Positions 60,841-64,000 of a stretch of DNA of 64,000 nucleotides are shown piece after piece. The notes below the pieces were generated by a model, which was given only the letters and a program-made list of their open reading frames with translations, was not told the DNA's origin and ran no database searches. A program made the translations under genes and the position numbers. Positions within the stretch are counted from its first letter, which is position 1. Every line of letters begins with the position of its first letter. The stretch comes from an uncultured Ignavibacteria bacterium (lineage in GTDB: Bacteria; Bacteroidota; Ignavibacteria; SZUA-365), in contig CAJXVM010000006.1 in assembly GCA_913061095.1 (NCBI GenBank), positions 124,001 to 188,000 on the forward strand, written 5' to 3'.

Positions 60841-63800
60841 TTACTGCCTGACGATGCGCCGGGTATGCACCGTGGCGCCCGCCTGCACGCGCAGCAGGTA
60901 CACTCCGCGCGGCACCTGCGAGAGATCGATGCTGCGAGTGACCGTGCCGTGCGCGTGCGGTTCGCTGATGTCCGCGACCGGCTGACCCAGAATGTTCAGC
61001 ACTGTGATGCGCAGCGAGGCGACCTCGGGCAGCTCCGTCGACACCGTCACACGTCCGTGATTCGGATCGGGCCATGCCTCGATGCTGAACTCCCGCGCCA
61101 GAGAACGCACGCTGACGACGATCACCTCCATCGGATCAGACGCGCGCCAACATCCCGCCTCGTTGAACACGACGACGTGATAGTCTCCGTTGATCCGTGC
61201 GATATGTGTCTGGCGCGTCTCGCCGGCGAGCGCGATGCCATCGCGGTACCACTGATAGGCATGCGCGGAAGACGCGGTGAGTACATCGCCCTGCCGCGTG
61301 ACAATCGGTTTGTCCGGACGCGGCAGTACGACGACATCCAGCGTGTCGGACGTCCCGCTGCACCCCTCGTTCGTGTACACCGTGACCGCGTAGCGTCCTT
61401 CCCGGCGCACGACGATGCGGCCGACCGTCTCTCCGGAGTTCCAGTAATAATCCCTGTAACCTGGCGGCGCGCGCAGCACCACGCTGTCGCCTTCGCAGAG
61501 CGAGAGCGAACCGTCAATGTCGACCACGGGATCAATTTCGGGGCGTACAACAAGCGTCACGGTATCCGAACGCAGCACGCATCCGCCCGCGTCGGTGACA
61601 TCCACCCAGTAGTCCCCGCTCGCGTCGGCTTCGAGCATGCGTGTCGTATCCCCGGTACTCCAGGAATAGGCCGCGAATCCCGCGCCCGCATCGAAATCGA
61701 AGGTCTCGCCGAAGCAGACCACCTGCACCCCGGAGGGCTGCACGGAGGGACGCGGCGTGGTGACAATCTCAACGCTGTCGGGGACGGACGTGCAGCCGTT
61801 CGAGCCGGTGACCTTCAACCAGACCGTACCTGTCTGACGGACGAACACCTGGCGCGTCGTGGCGCCGGTGGACCACTCATAGCCGGCGAATCCGGCCGGA
61901 GCCTCGAGCAGCAGCGAGTCGCCCGGACAGAGAATCGGCAGTCCCTGCAGCATGATCGCGGCCTGCGGTCGAGGCCGCAGCGTCACCGTGACAGAATCCG
62001 ACCAGGCCGTACAGCCGGCGAGATTCGTGGCCATCACGGTGTAGCGGCCGGGCTGTGTCACGACGGCGATCCTTCCCGATACGCCATGCGACCAGCGATA
62101 GGATGCAAACCCCGCATCCGCCTCGAGCATCAGCGTGTCCCCCGCACAGAGATCCACCGTGCCGGACGGCGTCACCGTCACTACCGGATCATCGAGCACC
62201 ACGACAAGCGTATCGGAAAGCCCCGAGCAGCCGTTGGCGTCGATCACATCCACGAAATAACTGCCGGCATTCGTGACGGTGATTGTCGCGGTTGTGTCCC
62301 CTGTGGACCAGTGATACCGCTGGAACGGTTCCGTCGTCCCGAGCACGGCGTCCTTCCCCGCGCAAAGCGACAGCGTATCGGTCGCGGTGAGCTTCGGCGC
62401 AGCACCGGGGTACACCTCCACCAGGAACGGTGGAGACACAGCGGTGCGTCCGGCGTAATCCATCACCTCCACCGCATAGGCGCCATCATTGCGCACGGTG
62501 ATGCTGCGAGTCGTATCGCCGGTCGTCCATTTATAGCTGTCATATTCCTCCGTCACGCGCAGCGTCACCGAATCATCCGGACAGATGGATGCCGGTCCCA
62601 GCGCTTCCACAACCGGCCGCGGCGGAATAATGATGCGGATTTCGGTCGAATGCAGGCGCGGCACGATACAGCCCTTGTCCGCCTGTGTACTGATCTGCGA
62701 AATCGTTGTGACAATCGAATCCTGTCTGTCCTGAACCGCGAAACGCAGTGTGAAAAACGGTGAGGCCGGATTGACGAACACCGCGTCCGTGGAACTGATC
62801 AGGAAATTGCTACCGAAGGGAATCAGATTGACCGGCGTATTCTGCAGCGGGGATGCCTGCGGAATTTCCAGCGACCGCAGCTGGAGATGCGACTTGTTGA
62901 AATAAAATGCCAGATCGAATGGCTGCAGCACTTTCGTCCCCATGAACTGGGATTTGTTGATGAACATGATATCGACCGTCGCGCCCGCCTCCACAATCAG
63001 GCTGTCGGGACCGAAGATGTCGAGATCATACTGATTCGTGGGGATGGCCGGCCGCAGCACGTCGATGGAATCCTTTGCGCTGCCCCCGCAGACATTGTTC
63101 ACGGTGAGCATGGCTTTGTGGTAGGCACCGTCGGGACAGTCCACCTGGTACACCAGCTCACACTCCCGGAATCCATCCGAAATGAATTCGAATATTTCGC
63201 GATAGGTCTTCGGCAGATCGAGTGTGTCGTTGACCAGATGGAATCGTCCGCCGGTCGAATCGGCGATACGCTGCAGCGGTGCGGGATTGACCGCCGTTCC
63301 GATGGCGATGGTGATCACGCGAACGAAGTTGCTGCGGGCGAGCGCGATGATGTCATCGGGAGTTTTCGTGCTGGCATTGTCCGCTCCATCGGTCATTACC
63401 ACAACGGCCCTGCATGGATTCCCGCCATTACTGATCGCCTGATCGACGCCGGCATAGGCGGCGTCATAGACTGCCGTCCCGCCCGCCGGGGAATAACTGC
63501 TGAACGCGTTGTACAGCTGCTGTTTCTGCGTCGTCATCGGTACCTGCACCGTGACGGTCTGGTTGAAGAACAGGATCGCCGCCTCATCCGTGGTTCCGTT
63601 CATTTTGTCGATGAACGCCGTTCCGGCGCGCTGCGTGGCGATCATCCATTTCGACAGCATGCTGCCGCTCATGTCGAAGACCAGCGAGGTGGACATCGCA
63701 CAGTGCACCGTCGTGTCGGGACAGTTCTGCGAAAACGACTGCACGGGAAGACCGTCCTCGGTAAGTGTCAGATCAGCCGAGGAGTGCGACGGACTGAACA

Positions 63801-63942
63801 CGCCGCCGCAGCGGATGTCATAGAACAGGTGCACGTTCGGCCACTGCACCACCGCGCGCTTGGCATCCAGCACGGGCTGGGCCGCCGCGCCCACGGAGAG
63901 CAGGACGGTCAGTACGAGAAGGAACGGTAGAAATCGGCGCAT
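60841..63942 (-). CDS. T9SS-secreted VWA-domain protein with Ig-like repeats
   Basis: 1033 residues. Signal peptide (ends ...GAAAQ), then a von Willebrand A domain (about 85-270) with the metal-ion site DMSGSM, the TAVYDAAYAGVD and MTDGADN loops. After a linker domain come about six or seven PKD/Ig-like repeats of roughly 75-85 residues, each with CxGD...Y-x-W-S-T-G-x-T-T (for example YHWSTGDTTATITV, YEWSTGATTRQVFV). A T9SS sorting domain (WPDPNHGRVTVSTELPE ... GVYLLRVQAG) ends the protein. Probably a large surface adhesin or extracellular matrix binder. Its 58-base upstream end reaches the window edge. Confidence 0.9.
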   Translation of the reverse strand: MRRFLPFLLVLTVLLSVGAAAQPVLDAKRAVVQWPNVHLFYDIRCGGVFSPSHSSADLTLTEDGLPVQSFSQNCPDTTVHCAMSTSLVFDMSGSMLSKWMIATQRAGTAFIDKMNGTTDEAAILFFNQTVTVQVPMTTQKQQLYNAFSSYSPAGGTAVYDAAYAGVDQAISNGGNPCRAVVVMTDGADNASTKTPDDIIALARSNFVRVITIAIGTAVNPAPLQRIADSTGGRFHLVNDTLDLPKTYREIFEFISDGFRECELVYQVDCPDGAYHKAMLTVNNVCGGSAKDSIDVLRPAIPTNQYDLDIFGPDSLIVEAGATVDIMFINKSQFMGTKVLQPFDLAFYFNKSHLQLRSLEIPQASPLQNTPVNLIPFGSNFLISSTDAVFVNPASPFFTLRFAVQDRQDSIVTTISQISTQADKGCIVPRLHSTEIRIIIPPRPVVEALGPASICPDDSVTLRVTEEYDSYKWTTGDTTRSITVRNDGAYAVEVMDYAGRTAVSPPFLVEVYPGAAPKLTATDTLSLCAGKDAVLGTTEPFQRYHWSTGDTTATITVTNAGSYFVDVIDANGCSGLSDTLVVVLDDPVVTVTPSGTVDLCAGDTLMLEADAGFASYRWSHGVSGRIAVVTQPGRYTVMATNLAGCTAWSDSVTVTLRPRPQAAIMLQGLPILCPGDSLLLEAPAGFAGYEWSTGATTRQVFVRQTGTVWLKVTGSNGCTSVPDSVEIVTTPRPSVQPSGVQVVCFGETFDFDAGAGFAAYSWSTGDTTRMLEADASGDYWVDVTDAGGCVLRSDTVTLVVRPEIDPVVDIDGSLSLCEGDSVVLRAPPGYRDYYWNSGETVGRIVVRREGRYAVTVYTNEGCSGTSDTLDVVVLPRPDKPIVTRQGDVLTASSAHAYQWYRDGIALAGETRQTHIARINGDYHVVVFNEAGCWRASDPMEVIVVSVRSLAREFSIEAWPDPNHGRVTVSTELPEVASLRITVLNILGQPVADISEPHAHGTVTRSIDLSQVPRGVYLLRVQAGATVHTRRIVRQ

Positions 63943-64000
63943 GAGGCACCCCCGGAATATGTCAGAGTTACATGATTTCAGAAACAGGCGTTTTCAGGCT

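Noticed and set aside
60415-62763. 782-residue plus-strand open frame
   Set aside because: Runs through the end of the HD gene and antisense to the VWA protein; no signal peptide or domain.

Overview
The window is GC-rich (roughly 60 percent) chromosomal DNA from a bacterium of the Bacteroidota/Chlorobiota/Ignavibacteriota side of the FCB group. Three large secreted proteins end in type IX secretion (T9SS) sorting domains, there is a fused IcmF-type B12 mutase, and most genes are housekeeping genes in tight, often overlapping operons. Two good promoters resemble the ordinary sigma-70 consensus with 17-bp spacers; one also fits the Bacteroidota TAnnTTTG element. This suggests a deep-branching lineage rather than a classical Bacteroides, but that is an inference. 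There is no sign of phage, IS elements, CRISPR or a genomic island, and no gap longer than about 220 bp lacks a gene.

Layout. 1-2386 (+): the end of phosphoglycerate mutase, then the ribosome-quality-control factor RqcH. 2465-6223 (-): era, a Tat-exported asparaginase-like hydrolase, ruvB, lptC. 6291-9609 (+): rsmA, mgtE, a PAP2 membrane phosphatase. 9640-12392 (-): a T9SS-exported putative deacetylase and tRNA-Gly with promoters and two strong hairpin terminators. 12431-17101 (-): pyrF, larC and an NtrB/NtrC-like pair, overlapping or closely spaced. 17253-21986 (+): DUF971, mfd and a membrane-anchored putative TIM barrel. 21960-30041 (-): ftsY, a 64-residue membrane protein, mutL, the fused mutase icmF, a degenerate 3-hydroxyacyl-CoA dehydrogenase and an envelope protein. 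30165-37716 (-): a PHP-domain protein, purF, a giant T9SS subtilase, pgsA. 37895-40510 (+): a DtxR-family regulator with a perfect operator palindrome, followed by two paralogous outer-membrane barrel proteins. 40663-46506 (-): pfkA, a permease/EIIA/RCK fusion, mscS, a LiaF-like protein, iron superoxide dismutase. 46666-52332 (-): a DUF362/polyferredoxin pair and a TPR hybrid histidine kinase. 52481-60761 (+): tdk, nupC, a purine nucleoside phosphorylase (nucleoside salvage), a secreted hydrolase-like protein, a second mscS and a RelA/SpoT-type HD hydrolase. 60841-63942 (-): a VWA-domain T9SS protein.

The most unusual items are: (1) the protein next to icmF, which keeps the 3-hydroxyacyl-CoA dehydrogenase fold signature but has lost the catalytic Ser, His and Asn and the GxGxxG loop, with correct residue spacing; (2) a stand-alone HD protein that carries every RelA/SpoT (p)ppGpp-hydrolase signature residue but has about 70 extra residues between the two halves of the active site; (3) the DtxR regulon with an altered metal site and tandem barrel paralogs; (4) a phosphofructokinase with GGGGT in place of GGDGT; (5) a terminator-like leader in front of sodB; and (6) a dispersed intergenic repeat of about 55 bp found twice.
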